From NCBI GenBank assembly GCA_030619925.1, contig JAUXAL010000006.1:1-64000 (forward strand): 64,000 bases of DNA, written 5' to 3'. The DNA is from Phycisphaerae bacterium. GTDB taxonomy: Bacteria > Planctomycetota > Phycisphaerae > Sedimentisphaerales > Anaerobacaceae. Under the pieces are notes generated by a model. It was given only the letters and a program-made list of their open reading frames with translations, was not told the origin of the DNA and searched no databases. A program made the position numbers and the translations under genes. Within the stretch, counting starts at the first letter, position 1; every line of letters starts with the position of its first letter. Below, piece by piece: positions 35,324 to 43,061 of this stretch.

Positions 35324-36616
35324 TCATCTCGCACTACGATGTGGGTCGGGGACAAGCTTTTCTTTGCCGTTCATGTATGGGCGGAGGACTATAGGGACCG
35401 TTATTGAGCCGTCGGCGTTCTGGTAAAGCTCCAGAAGGGATATCAGTATTCGAGGCGAGGCAATTACAGTATTGTTCAATGTATGGCAGAAGAGGTTTTT
35501 CTTTGTGGCGGGCTCTTTATAGCGGAGGTTCATTCGTCTTGCCTGGAATTCGTAGAATTTGCTTGCACTGTGTGTTTCACAGTAATTGCCCCGCGAGGGC
35601 ATCCAGGCCTCGATGTCGAATTTTTTGGCCTGGCCCCTTCCCAGATCGCCGGTACAGACATTTACAACACGGTATGGCAGCTCAAGCGCCTGCATAACGG
35701 CCTCGGCGTTGGCTAAAATCTCGCCGTGGAACTTGTTGCTTTCTTCGATGCTGTTTTTACAAATGACCACCTGCTCGACCTTGTCGAACTGATGGATTCT
35801 GTAAAGGCCATAGGTGTCTTTGCCGGCGGCGCCCGCTTCGCGTCTAAAGCAGCTCGACAGTGCCACATATTTTAACGGCAGCTCTTCGGCGTTTAATATC
35901 TCGCCCATGCGGTATGCTGTCAGCGGGACCTCAGCGGTTCCCGCCAGGTTGAGCTGGTCCTTTTCCATTCGGTATGTCTGGTCTTCCGAGCCGGGGAAAA
36001 AACCGGTGCCTGTCATCGTCTCATCCTTCATAAGAAGCGGCACCGACATGGGGACATATCCTTTGCCGACCATACAATCCATTGCGAAATGCAGAACCGC
36101 CCAGTGTAACAAGGCCCCGTCACCTTTTAGGATGTAATTTCTCGTCCCTGCTAATTTCACGCCTCGTTCGATGTCTATAATGCCCAAGGCCAGCCCCAAC
36201 TGCACGTGGTCTTTCGGCTCGAAGTCGAACTGCCGAATCTGGCCCTCTTTTCTTATCTCGACATTTTCGGTATCATCTTTGCCGAAGGGCACATCATCAT
36301 CTGCCGGCTGAGGCACAAGCAGCATAAGCTCATCAAACACCGGTTGAAACTTCCATATATTCGTGTTAATTTCTATTTCAGAAAGTTTGAACTCCGAGAG
36401 CTCAAATAACTTGGCGACTTTATCGTTACCCTCAAGCTTAGGAATTAACTTCCCGATTTGTTTTTTTCTTGTTGAAATCTCTTGCAATTGTTGTTTTTGG
36501 CTTCTCAGACTGGAATCCACTTGTAGCAATCTATCAATATCTACCGCAAATCCTTTTGCTTCGCAGGCGTCTTTGAATTTTTGTCGATTTTCGCGTATTT
36601 GCTTAATGTCAATCAT
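35324..36616 (-). CDS. serS: Seryl-tRNA synthetase
   Basis: This 430-residue cytoplasmic enzyme charges tRNA-Ser (and tRNA-Sec where present). Residues 1-105 form the long tRNA-binding coiled coil (MIDIKQIRENRQKFKD start). The class II core follows, with NLAGTAEVPLTAY, motif 2 in LSSCFRREAGAAGKDTYGLYR and motif 3 ending RILISLLELYQ. The length is normal when started at 36616; the longer frame runs into an upstream repeat (36665-36733) and is not real. Here the C69 dipeptidase gene follows downstream. Confidence 0.97.
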   Translation of the reverse strand: MIDIKQIRENRQKFKDACEAKGFAVDIDRLLQVDSSLRSQKQQLQEISTRKKQIGKLIPKLEGNDKVAKLFELSEFKLSEIEINTNIWKFQPVFDELMLLVPQPADDDVPFGKDDTENVEIRKEGQIRQFDFEPKDHVQLGLALGIIDIERGVKLAGTRNYILKGDGALLHWAVLHFAMDCMVGKGYVPMSVPLLMKDETMTGTGFFPGSEDQTYRMEKDQLNLAGTAEVPLTAYRMGEILNAEELPLKYVALSSCFRREAGAAGKDTYGLYRIHQFDKVEQVVICKNSIEESNKFHGEILANAEAVMQALELPYRVVNVCTGDLGRGQAKKFDIEAWMPSRGNYCETHSASKFYEFQARRMNLRYKEPATKKNLFCHTLNNTVIASPRILISLLELYQNADGSITVPIVLRPYMNGKEKLVPDPHRSAR

Positions 36617-36952
36617 AGTGGTTTTCGAAGAGCAGAAATATGTTATTTTCAACTCGGAAGTCAACACCCCCAAACAAGTTTGTACTACTCTGCGAAGCGG
36701 CGCTTCGCTGCGAAGCACGAGAGGGTGCCACCCCTGGTTCCATTAATAACGCAAATCTCAATAAAAGGGCTATTTTAACAGATTCCTCGACTTTGCGATG
36801 CTGCGCATCGCTTCGCTCGGAATGACGATTGTGTCACCTTTTCTGCCATTAGCGGACTCGGAATAACGGTTGTTTTGTGTTCTGCCGAAAGCTGCTCAAT
36901 TCTTTTAACAATTATGCTCGATTTTGGCGCGCTGACCCAAACGCTACTGTTC
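36617..36952. other. Intergenic region upstream of serS, repeat-rich
   Basis: About 335 nt. It includes copy 3 of the 70-bp palindromic repeat, shared text after it (AACGCAAATCTCAATAAAA), and a REP-like palindrome at 36791-36830 ending GGAATGAC. No gene is seen. Confidence 0.6.
36665..36733 (-). repeat. Dispersed palindromic repeat, copy 3
   Basis: Nearly identical to 8735-8803, with G for A in the centre (GCGAAGCGGCGCTTCGC). Similarity continues for another 25 nt beyond the core in both places. It lies 49 nt upstream of the serS start. Confidence 0.8.
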
Positions 36953-37366
36953 CTACCTTTTCGAACCTGCAAGAAACCAGGCCCCGGATTCTTTCTGCAG
37001 TGTGTATTCGCGCGTAAACATGCCTTCATCAGAGCTGAATTTAACTGGACCGAACTCGGCCTTGTCCCCATCAATCGTGGTTTTGGCGTTTTCGAGAGTG
37101 ACCTTGACATTATCCATCCATCCCCGGTCGAAGATTCTCGTCATGCGCTCTCGTACCGAGTCCTTGCCGCTGGCTCTGGCCGAGACGTAGTTCTCAGAAT
37201 ACGTCGCCATGAGCCTGTCCAAATCCCGGGCTTTCAGAGCTGCTTTCCAATCGGTCATTGTCCAGTTGATGAGTTCTTCGTCGGAAGGCGCGCCGACCTG
37301 GCAGCCACCTGCCAGGACCACTATAACAACAGCCACAACGGGGTTCATAATAACCGGCTTCTTCAT
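36953..37366 (-). CDS. NTF2-like (SnoaL/DUF4440-type) lipoprotein
   Basis: This 137-residue protein has a lipoprotein signal ending LAGGC (about residue 22) and an NTF2-like alpha+beta fold: the helix WKAALKARDLDRLMATYSENYV, then strands around KVTLENAKTTIDGDKAEF and TREYTLQKESGAWFLAG. Such small domains bind ligands or act as accessory enzymes; the role here is unknown. An alternative start lies six codons in. The gene ends the minus-strand run after the ketosynthase, separated by about 150 nt containing a 7-nt array. Confidence 0.75.
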   Translation of the reverse strand: MKKPVIMNPVVAVVIVVLAGGCQVGAPSDEELINWTMTDWKAALKARDLDRLMATYSENYVSARASGKDSVRERMTRIFDRGWMDNVKVTLENAKTTIDGDKAEFGPVKFSSDEGMFTREYTLQKESGAWFLAGSKR

Positions 37367-37475
37367 GCTTTCTCTCTTTTTACTATGTTATTGGCCCCTG
37401 CTTGTAAAATCAGGGCTTTCGGCTGTAGCATATCGTGGAGTGTACCTTCCCGTCGAACCGACGTCAATCATATTT

Positions 37476-37517
37476 CGTCGCTCGTCGCTCGTAACTCAAT
37501 ACCTCGTGTCATGGGTC
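37476..37517. repeat. Heptad array at the ketosynthase stop
   Basis: CGTCGCT, CGTCGCT, CGTAACT are exact, then CAATACC, TCGTGTC and ATGGGTC continue the 7-nt phase up to the ketosynthase stop codon (37516). The reverse complement reads as ACGAG/CGACGAG units. Confidence 0.65.
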
Positions 37518-38820
37518 ACGAGAAACGTTTAATAATTACAACGTTATTCTGGCCGCCGAATCCGAAAGACTCGTTCATTGCAACATTGACCGGCATTTTT
37601 CTCGGCTCGTTTGGCACATAATCCAAATCAAGCTCGGGGTCGCGGTCTATCAAATTCATTGTCGGCGGAACTATATTGTCTCGGATAGCCAGGACGCATG
37701 TAATCAGTTCTGCGGCACCGGCTGCGCCGATTAAATGTCCAAACATACTCTTGACACTGCTGACAGGGGTGTTTTTTGCCTCGGCTTTGAAGACCGCTTT
37801 GATGGCCTTGGTCTCTATCGAGTCGTTTTCCATCGTACTTGTGCCGTGGGCATTTATGTAATCGACATTTTTGTAGCTGATGCCGGCGTCGGCAAGTGCC
37901 GCGGTGATGGCCTGTATCGCACCTCTGCCCTGCTCGTGCATGTCAGTAACTCTGAACGCGTCGGAGCTGCTGCCGTAGCCGATGACTTCAGCTAAGATTT
38001 CCACTCCTCTTTTTTTCGCCGAGCTCAAAGATTCGATAATAAGAATCGCGGCGCCTTCGCCAAGGATGAAGCCGTCTCTGGTGGCTGAGAACGGCCTTGA
38101 TGCTGTTTGCGGACTGTCATTTCTTGTCGATAGGGCGGTAAGACGATTAAAGCCCATAAGGCCCAGCGGGTGTATCATTGAATGTACGCCCCCTGCAATG
38201 ATTACGTCTGCGTCGCCCCTGCGGATCATCATCATTGCTTCGCCGATGGCCTGAGTGCTGGCTGCGCAGGCGGTAAGACAGCTCCTTGTAGGCCCGCGTG
38301 CACCGGTGAGTCTTGCGATGTGAGCGGCGCGCATATTCGGCTCCTGCTCAAGTTCACGCATCGCGTCCATCCTGCCAAAAGCGACCTTTGCCCACCGCCC
38401 CCAGTCCATCTCGTTTTTGTCTGCGTCCCATCCTTCAAGAATTGCAGCGAAAAATGCGTCGTTGTCAACGGAGCCCTCGCCTGCTCCCAGATAAATTCCT
38501 AATCTGTTGCGGTCTATCCGGTCGGTAGGCTCGGCGGTTTCCACATCAATCCAGGCCTGCCGGCAGGCCTGGACCGCAGCGCCAATAACAAATTCAGAAC
38601 CTCGACTGCCGTGTTCGTGCAACTGCGGATTCTTTGTGTATTTTGTAAAGTCGTAGTCTTTAACTTCGGCGTCGAAGACGGTAGGGAATGTCGAGGCATC
38701 GAAGATGGTGGTTTTGGCCACTCCGCTTTTGCCTGCTAATATTGCCTGCCAGAGTGTTTCTACATCGTGACCTAAAGGACAAACAATGCCCATTCCGGTT
38801 ATTACGACCCTTTCAGTCAT
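37516..38820 (-). CDS. Beta-ketoacyl-ACP synthase (FabF-like)
   Basis: This 434-residue condensing enzyme has the full Cys-His-His triad of the KAS I/II type: C185 in LTACAAST, H325 in NAHGTST and H362 in KSMFGHLIGAAG. The C-terminal NESFGFGGQNN is also typical. It would extend acyl chains on ACP with malonyl-ACP. It is the last synthase of a minus-strand cluster with FabZ-like dehydratases and an ACP, which suggests a dedicated acyl chain rather than bulk membrane lipid, since FabD, FabG and FabH are not present here. AAGGT lies before the ATG. Confidence 0.93.
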   Translation of the reverse strand: MTERVVITGMGIVCPLGHDVETLWQAILAGKSGVAKTTIFDASTFPTVFDAEVKDYDFTKYTKNPQLHEHGSRGSEFVIGAAVQACRQAWIDVETAEPTDRIDRNRLGIYLGAGEGSVDNDAFFAAILEGWDADKNEMDWGRWAKVAFGRMDAMRELEQEPNMRAAHIARLTGARGPTRSCLTACAASTQAIGEAMMMIRRGDADVIIAGGVHSMIHPLGLMGFNRLTALSTRNDSPQTASRPFSATRDGFILGEGAAILIIESLSSAKKRGVEILAEVIGYGSSSDAFRVTDMHEQGRGAIQAITAALADAGISYKNVDYINAHGTSTMENDSIETKAIKAVFKAEAKNTPVSSVKSMFGHLIGAAGAAELITCVLAIRDNIVPPTMNLIDRDPELDLDYVPNEPRKMPVNVAMNESFGFGGQNNVVIIKRFS

Positions 38821-38865
38821 TTAATTAGACCTTTGAGATAACTTTCATACCCAATTTAAAATAAT

Positions 38866-38900
38866 GAATATCCAACAAAGAATATCGAATGTCGAAGTTA
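38866..38900. repeat. Heptad array between S23 gene and ketosynthase
   Basis: GAATATC, CAACAAA, GAATATC, GAATGTC, GAAGTTA in phase. Together with 39321-39355 it flanks the four-helix-bundle gene with the same unit in inverted orientation. Confidence 0.7.
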
Positions 38901-38918
38901 AAAAACTATTCTCTATTC

Positions 38919-39320
38919 CTACTTTCTGCGTTTGTTTTTCTCCGCTGTTTTTACACTTGTCACAAAAATTGAGATTAACTCATCGCATTCAGCTATAAGC
39001 AATTCTATCTCTCTCGTAGATTTTGATAAGCTTTTACGCTGGATAATCTTTAGCCATACTCTTGTCTCACGCAGTTCTTTAAGGACTATTTTAATTTTAT
39101 GAATAAAATCATTGCGGGACTCAGCACTTTGCGCCTCGCCATAATTAGGCGCCGGAGCTGTCCCACATCGTACTAACTGACCTCCTATATGATTTCCCGC
39201 ACGTGTATTAGGTAAAGCCTCAACTATGTTGATAATACGAATTGCAAAGTCAATCAGGCGCTCTTCAAGATCATATTTCCTGTTTTTACTTTTCTTTGTT
39301 TTGCCATTTTCCTTCATCAT
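38919..39320 (-). CDS. Four-helix-bundle protein (23S rRNA intervening-sequence family)
   Basis: This 133-residue protein belongs to the S23/four-helix-bundle family, first known from insertions in 23S rRNA of Leptospira and later seen widely as solitary genes. Visible family text: YDLEERLIDFAIRIINIVEALP, GGQLVRCGTAPAPNYGEAQ, FIHKIKIVLKELRETRVWL. The function is unknown. It interrupts the acyl-synthesis cluster and has 7-nt-period arrays on both sides. The ATG at 39320 directly abuts one array, whose GGAAC may serve as ribosome site. The last residues are lysine/arginine-rich. Confidence 0.88.
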   Translation of the reverse strand: MMKENGKTKKSKNRKYDLEERLIDFAIRIINIVEALPNTRAGNHIGGQLVRCGTAPAPNYGEAQSAESRNDFIHKIKIVLKELRETRVWLKIIQRKSLSKSTREIELLIAECDELISIFVTSVKTAEKNKRRK

Positions 39321-39355
39321 TCGAAGTTCCTTGTTCGATATTCGATATTCAATCT
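39321..39355. repeat. Heptad array abutting the S23 start codon
   Basis: TCGAAGT, TCCTTGT, TCGATAT, TCGATAT, TCAATCT in phase, beginning at the base next to the start codon of the minus-strand gene. Confidence 0.75.
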
Positions 39356-39375
39356 TTTATCCTTTCCCTTCATAA

Positions 39376-39410
39376 TTCCGAATTCCTTGTTCGATATTCG
39401 ATATTCAATC
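39376..39410. repeat. Heptad array overlapping the second ketosynthase stop
   Basis: TTCCGAA, TTCCTTG, TTCGATA, TTCGATA, TTCAATC in phase; nearly the same text as 39321-39355. The TGA stop of the upstream ketosynthase (39405-39407) lies inside it. Confidence 0.75.
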
Positions 39411-40718
39411 CGGCCCTTTTAGTACCACAGCGGCTGTTTGTCCGCCATAAGTGTAACTGCAGCATAGTGCGTAACGAATATCGGTCTCTTGCGGCTGTTT
39501 TACAATATTCAAATTGCAGCCGTCAGCTTTTCTGTCGCAGTTTTTCGCAGCAGGTATCCTACCGTCAGCCATTGCACAAACTGCGGCGACCAGGTCAATC
39601 GCTCCACTTGCTGCGCCTGTGTTGCTTAGCATACTTTTGGTCGGCCAGACGGCTGTCTTTGCCGCTGCATCGCCAAGGGCGGCCTGGATTGCCTTTGCCT
39701 CAGCCAGGTCGTCGGCAGCTATCCCTGTTCCGTGCGGGATAACCAGGCCCAAATCCTCCGGCTCTATCTGAGCATCGGCCATTGCCTTTTCTATCGCTAT
39801 TTGTAACCCGTAGCCATCCGGCTCGAGATGTTCGTATGCCGGATTGATATTATTGCTTTGCCCGAGGCCGACGACCTCGGCGTAAATTTTTGCACCTCGC
39901 CTTTGGGCATTTTCGAGATTTTCGAGTATCACTATGCCGGCGGCTTCACCGAAAACCGAGCCTTTGGCATCGGCGTCAAAAGGCCTGCAGGCAGAAGCAG
40001 GCTCATCATTGTTTTCGCTGGTCACTCTTTTAAGCAGGCACTGGCGAATCATAATCATTGGATTGACCTTTGCTTCTGCGCCACCGGCCAGAGCGATGTC
40101 AGTGTCGCCGCGGGCGATAATCTGAGCTGCTTCAGCTATCGCCAGATGCGCAGATGCTTCAGCGCAGGTGATAGAGTTGCTCGGTCCCTGGATGTCGTGA
40201 ATAATGCCTATATGGCAGGCGAGCATATTGGGCAGATATTTCAATAACCACAAAGGCGTAACCAGCTCAAGGCCATCTTTGCCCCACTTACGAGTGTCAA
40301 ACTTACCATCGGTAGCGCTTGCCGCCACCGCGGGAGCCAGCTCAACCAGATCACAGCTTATAAAGCCTGCACCCAGATTGATTGCTACACGCTCCGGGTT
40401 GATATTGACGTTTTCCGGGTCGATACCCTTTGTAACCAGACCGCTGTGGACGAGGGCTTCGTTTGCCGCTATGACCGCCAGTTCGATGTCTCTGGACATC
40501 AGTTTAATGGCTTTGCGATGGGCCCTTGGCACATATTTTTGTATTTTATAATCGGGGACCTGGCCGGCTAATTTGCAGCTAAAGCCGACGGGGTCAAATG
40601 CTGTAATTGTGCCTATCCCACAGTCGCCGGCACAGAGACCGGCCCACATATCGGTTACAGTTAATCCAAGTGGGGTTATCGCACCAAGGCCGGTTATTAC
40701 TACGCGAGCCGAACTCAC
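39405..40718 (-). CDS. Divergent beta-ketoacyl synthase with Cys-His-Asn site
   Basis: This 437-residue FabF-like thiolase-fold protein keeps the nucleophile C185 (NSITCAEAS) and the first histidine H329 (IPHGTGI). Where the second catalytic histidine should be (KSxxGHxxGA), it has KSMLSNTGAASG, placing N366. That gives a Cys-His-Asn triad as in FabH-type enzymes, although the fold is FabF-like. It is neither a typical chain-length factor (which loses the Cys) nor a normal KAS II. It starts with GTG, preceded by GGAGG, and its start overlaps the FabZ stop (TAGTG) by one base. It probably pairs with the FabF-like enzyme downstream. Confidence 0.88.
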   Translation of the reverse strand: MSSARVVITGLGAITPLGLTVTDMWAGLCAGDCGIGTITAFDPVGFSCKLAGQVPDYKIQKYVPRAHRKAIKLMSRDIELAVIAANEALVHSGLVTKGIDPENVNINPERVAINLGAGFISCDLVELAPAVAASATDGKFDTRKWGKDGLELVTPLWLLKYLPNMLACHIGIIHDIQGPSNSITCAEASAHLAIAEAAQIIARGDTDIALAGGAEAKVNPMIMIRQCLLKRVTSENNDEPASACRPFDADAKGSVFGEAAGIVILENLENAQRRGAKIYAEVVGLGQSNNINPAYEHLEPDGYGLQIAIEKAMADAQIEPEDLGLVIPHGTGIAADDLAEAKAIQAALGDAAAKTAVWPTKSMLSNTGAASGAIDLVAAVCAMADGRIPAAKNCDRKADGCNLNIVKQPQETDIRYALCCSYTYGGQTAAVVLKGPD

Positions 40719-41218
40719 TAATTTGCCTCCGACTCCTGCTTGGTACCTGCAAGCACGTCTCGCAGAAGTGAATCGAATACCGATGTGTTGGAACCAAAGA
40801 CGAAGTTCTCGGCCGGGAATTCTTTGCCCCCCAGGTTCTGGTCTATATGGCTGAACATCAAATCTATCTCGGCAACTAATTTTCCCGCACAGGTGATTTT
40901 ACCCTTTGTGCTTGCCGCTTCGGAGACGATGGATTCAATCGTTGCATCTAATTCTATTGTGTCGCCGGGCCTGGCATAGTCAAAAAAGACGGCTTTTTTT
41001 ATCTTTGCAAGGATGACTTTTTCCTGAAATTTTTTTGCCTCGCCGACAAGTATCCCTGCTGTCTGGGCCATTGCTTCAATCATCAAGGTTTCCGGCATAA
41101 CGGGAAAGCCCGGAAAATGGTCGTGCAAATGCTCTTCAGCAAGCGTTACATTTTTGAGCGCTACGGCACGCCGGCCGCTGTGAAACTCAACAAATTTATC
41201 TATCCAAATCCAACGCAT
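40718..41218 (-). CDS. FabZ-like 3-hydroxyacyl-ACP dehydratase (1)
   Basis: This 166-residue hot-dog fold protein has the FabZ catalytic pair H34 (HDHFPGFPVMP) and E48 (LMIEAMAQTAG). It would dehydrate 3-hydroxyacyl-ACP. The last 35 residues form an unusual extension. The start at 41218 (MRWIWIDKF) matches the second dehydratase (MRFILIDKI) and has a weak GGCGGAA before it; an ATG at 41236 adds six residues. Its stop overlaps the start of the ketosynthase. Confidence 0.9.
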   Translation of the reverse strand: MRWIWIDKFVEFHSGRRAVALKNVTLAEEHLHDHFPGFPVMPETLMIEAMAQTAGILVGEAKKFQEKVILAKIKKAVFFDYARPGDTIELDATIESIVSEAASTKGKITCAGKLVAEIDLMFSHIDQNLGGKEFPAENFVFGSNTSVFDSLLRDVLAGTKQESEAN

Positions 41219-41338
41219 TTTCCGCCGGGTCCCCATTTTGCGATGTATTGCAAAACGGGAGCCCCGCCTATATTAAAGTTAGCGGCAGATTGACTTTGAG
41301 CAATCCTGCCGCTAAGGCCTTAAAGACGCTTTACACTG

Positions 41339-41734
41339 TCAGGTAGCATTGAGCTTACTCTCAACGTAATTTACGATCGCTGCGACAGTGAACAAATCAC
41401 CTAATTTGTTAATATCGGGGTCTTTTTCAAATGCCGACAGGTCGGTATGCGGCACCTTCTCTCGTAATTCAGTCAGCCCTGTTTCGGTAAATTTGCCATT
41501 CTTGACGAATTCAGGATTGTTCATCAGACTCTCAGCAGGGAATAACTCTTCCCTCGGGACTTTTATTGCGAACGCCTTTTCCAGCCGAAATACTATGTCC
41601 AAAAAGTCAATGCTTTCAGCTCCCAAGTCTCCCATCAAGGTCGCTTCAATCGTAACCTCATTGTCGTCGACTCCCAAGGCGTCGAGCAGCACTTCCTGAA
41701 CATGCTGTAAAATTTCGTCCCGACTCATTGCCAT
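41339..41734 (-). CDS. Acyl carrier protein, extended form
   Basis: This 131-residue carrier protein is longer than the usual 75-80 residues. The phosphopantetheine serine lies in GDLGAESIDFLDIVF, followed by RLEKAFAIKVPREELFP. An insert of about 35-40 residues (ESLMNNPEFVKNGKF to FEKDPDINKL) separates helix III from the final helix LFTVAAIVNYVESKL. The start at 41734 has AGGAGG upstream; the longer frame to 41770 is unlikely. It is flanked by the two dehydratase genes. Confidence 0.92.
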   Translation of the reverse strand: MAMSRDEILQHVQEVLLDALGVDDNEVTIEATLMGDLGAESIDFLDIVFRLEKAFAIKVPREELFPAESLMNNPEFVKNGKFTETGLTELREKVPHTDLSAFEKDPDINKLGDLFTVAAIVNYVESKLNAT

Positions 41735-41777
41735 ATCTTTTTGCCTCCTGTTCTTTGCAGCGTATAGCAAACAGCGT

Positions 41778-42266
41778 TTAGTTTTCTTTTTTCGTCTTTT
41801 GACTGCTCAGCAGTTTCCATCGTTTCTTCATATTTTCGATTATCGCGGCATCGACCGCGGCCATTGTCGGACTCTCGTCGGCCAGGTTAAAGTGCCTCAA
41901 TCCGAATCGTGCCTCCACAATTTTCTGACCTTCCGATAAGCCGAAGCCGTTAAAACTGCTGAGGTTTTCTTCGATAGTCCTGGCCTGTACCGTATATTCT
42001 ATCCGGGCGCCCGGCGCCAGAAAACTTCTATATTTTACATTTCTGGCCTGTTCGAGCAATATCATACTATGGGCGAAATTCTCCGCCTCCCGCACGAGCC
42101 ACGATGCTGACTCGATCAATCCTTCCAGGAGCAATACGCCGGGCAGTACCGGAAACGTAGGAAAATGGTCTGCCAAATACTCTTCAGCTAAAGAAACGCT
42201 CTTGACCGCTTTTATTTCCTTGCCGCTTTCCAGCGAAACAATCTTGTCAATAAGTATAAATCGCAT
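41778..42266 (-). CDS. FabZ-like 3-hydroxyacyl-ACP dehydratase (2)
   Basis: This 162-residue hot-dog protein is paralogous to the first dehydratase, with H34 (ADHFPTFPVLPG) and E48 (LLLEGLIES) in equal positions. It is the first gene of the acyl cluster. No ribosome site is present: the ATG directly follows a 90-nt heptad array (42267-42357). The tail is basic (KKRWKLLSSQKTKK). Its activity may be dehydration or a related ACP step. Confidence 0.88.
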   Translation of the reverse strand: MRFILIDKIVSLESGKEIKAVKSVSLAEEYLADHFPTFPVLPGVLLLEGLIESASWLVREAENFAHSMILLEQARNVKYRSFLAPGARIEYTVQARTIEENLSSFNGFGLSEGQKIVEARFGLRHFNLADESPTMAAVDAAIIENMKKRWKLLSSQKTKKEN

Positions 42267-42357
42267 GAATTAGTTCATAGTTCATTGTTCGTAGTTCATT
42301 GTTCGTAGTTCATTGTTCATAGTTCATTGTTCGTAGTTCATTGTTCGTAGTTCTCGT
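42267..42357. repeat. Heptad array abutting the acyl-cluster start (13 units)
   Basis: From 42274, 7-mers TTCATAG, TTCATTG, TTCGTAG, TTCATTG, TTCGTAG, TTCATTG, TTCATAG, TTCATTG, TTCGTAG, TTCATTG, TTCGTAG, TTCTCGT run without a phase break; GAATTAG at 42267 precedes. The first base adjoins the start codon of the dehydratase. The units equal those in the rRNA spacer. Confidence 0.9.
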
Positions 42358-42638
42358 GGTTCGACTCACAATGCGTCGTACGCCAGATTTTCGCTATTTT
42401 AGTCATACGCAATTGTTTTTCCAGCCTTTTTTGGCTTTTTTATACTTCTCGCACGTAAATGCTCATTTCTCAAAAGGAGCTTGACTGTTATTCCAATAAA
42501 TGGTATCCTTTTACAGTTTCACCACCCAAACCATTCGGTCTATTTGTTGGCAGATTAGACCAAATTTGATACAATTGGCTATACAAAGGCATTAAGGGAT
42601 GCTAACAGTTCATACGTTGATAACGAAAGGAATAACAA
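42358..42638. other. Intergenic region between acyl cluster and hicB
   Basis: About 280 nt, divergent promoters expected. Mostly AT-rich; GAACTGT-like or other operator sites are not visible. No gene seen. Confidence 0.5.
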
Positions 42639-42848
42639 ATGAAAAGGTTCTTTACCCTTGAATACTGGCAGGATGATAGCTGGTTCGTCGGAAAATTAAA
42701 GGAAATTCCGGGCGTCTTCAGCCAAGGCAAAACCATAGAGGAACTAAAGGAAAATATAATTGATGCGTACCATATGATGCTGCAAGAATCTGATGTTGAA
42801 GACAAACACCCTGATGTCAAGTATATAGAACTGGGAGTCGAAGTGTGA
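42639..42848 (+). CDS. hicB: HicB-like antitoxin
   Basis: This 69-residue protein has the HicB RNase-H-like partial fold: FTLEYWQDDSWFVGKLKEIPGVFSQGKTIEELKENI and DAYHMML. There is no C-terminal DNA-binding domain. It is the antitoxin of a HicAB type II module. The stop overlaps the GTG start of a HicA-like frame (42845). GAAAGGAA lies before the ATG. Confidence 0.85.
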   Translation: MKRFFTLEYWQDDSWFVGKLKEIPGVFSQGKTIEELKENIIDAYHMMLQESDVEDKHPDVKYIELGVEV

Positions 42849-43015
42849 AGCGAAAGGCCTTGATAAAGGACATTGTTAAAGGCGGTTGTTATTTGAAAAG
42901 ACACGGCAGCTCTTTTGTCATTCCGGGCTTGACCCGGAATCCAGAAAATTTTAACTGGATTCCTGCTTCCGCAGGAATGACAATTTTTGACTTTCTCAGA
43001 AAATTGTTGCATTAG
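42845..43015 (+). pseudogene. hicA: HicA toxin, disrupted by a repeat element
   Basis: The frame starts with GTG at 42845 and begins like HicA (KRKALIKDIVKGGCYLKRHGSSF), including the catalytic histidine region. After SSF the family text (normally I-Y-x-x-P and a conserved C-terminal helix) is replaced by the translation of an inserted palindromic element (VIPGLTRNPENF and so on) and ends after 56 residues. The toxin is therefore likely to be inactive. The module keeps an intact HicB. Confidence 0.75.
42917..42982. repeat. REP-like palindromic element within hicA
   Basis: The ends are GTCATTCCGGG and CAGGAATGAC, mutually inverted. Inside are two small hairpins: CCGGGCTTGACCCGG and CCTGCTTCCGCAGG. 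The element type (GTCATTCC ... GGAATGAC) is common in bacteria, and shorter relatives are at 30976 and 36820 here. Confidence 0.75.
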
Positions 43016-43061
43016 ATTTCCACAACGCAATTAACATATAAACTTAAACTGACCGAATGCT

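Noticed and set aside
35324-36718. Longer serS start at 36718
   Set aside because: The extra 34 residues come from the dispersed repeat and do not match seryl-tRNA synthetases; MIDIKQIRENR at 36616 is the family start.
36665-36760. T-box-like GGGTGGCACC on the minus strand upstream of serS
   Set aside because: The core matches the T-box consensus GGGTGGNACC and serS would fit, but the same sequence lies upstream of a kinase gene and again as a partial copy, there is no specifier stem visible in 50 nt of leader, and the element behaves as a dispersed repeat.
37516-42266. Aryl polyene or polyketide cluster
   Set aside because: The characteristic acyltransferase, ketoreductase, thioesterase and chain-length factor with lost Cys are not present; only a general acyl-chain role is supported.
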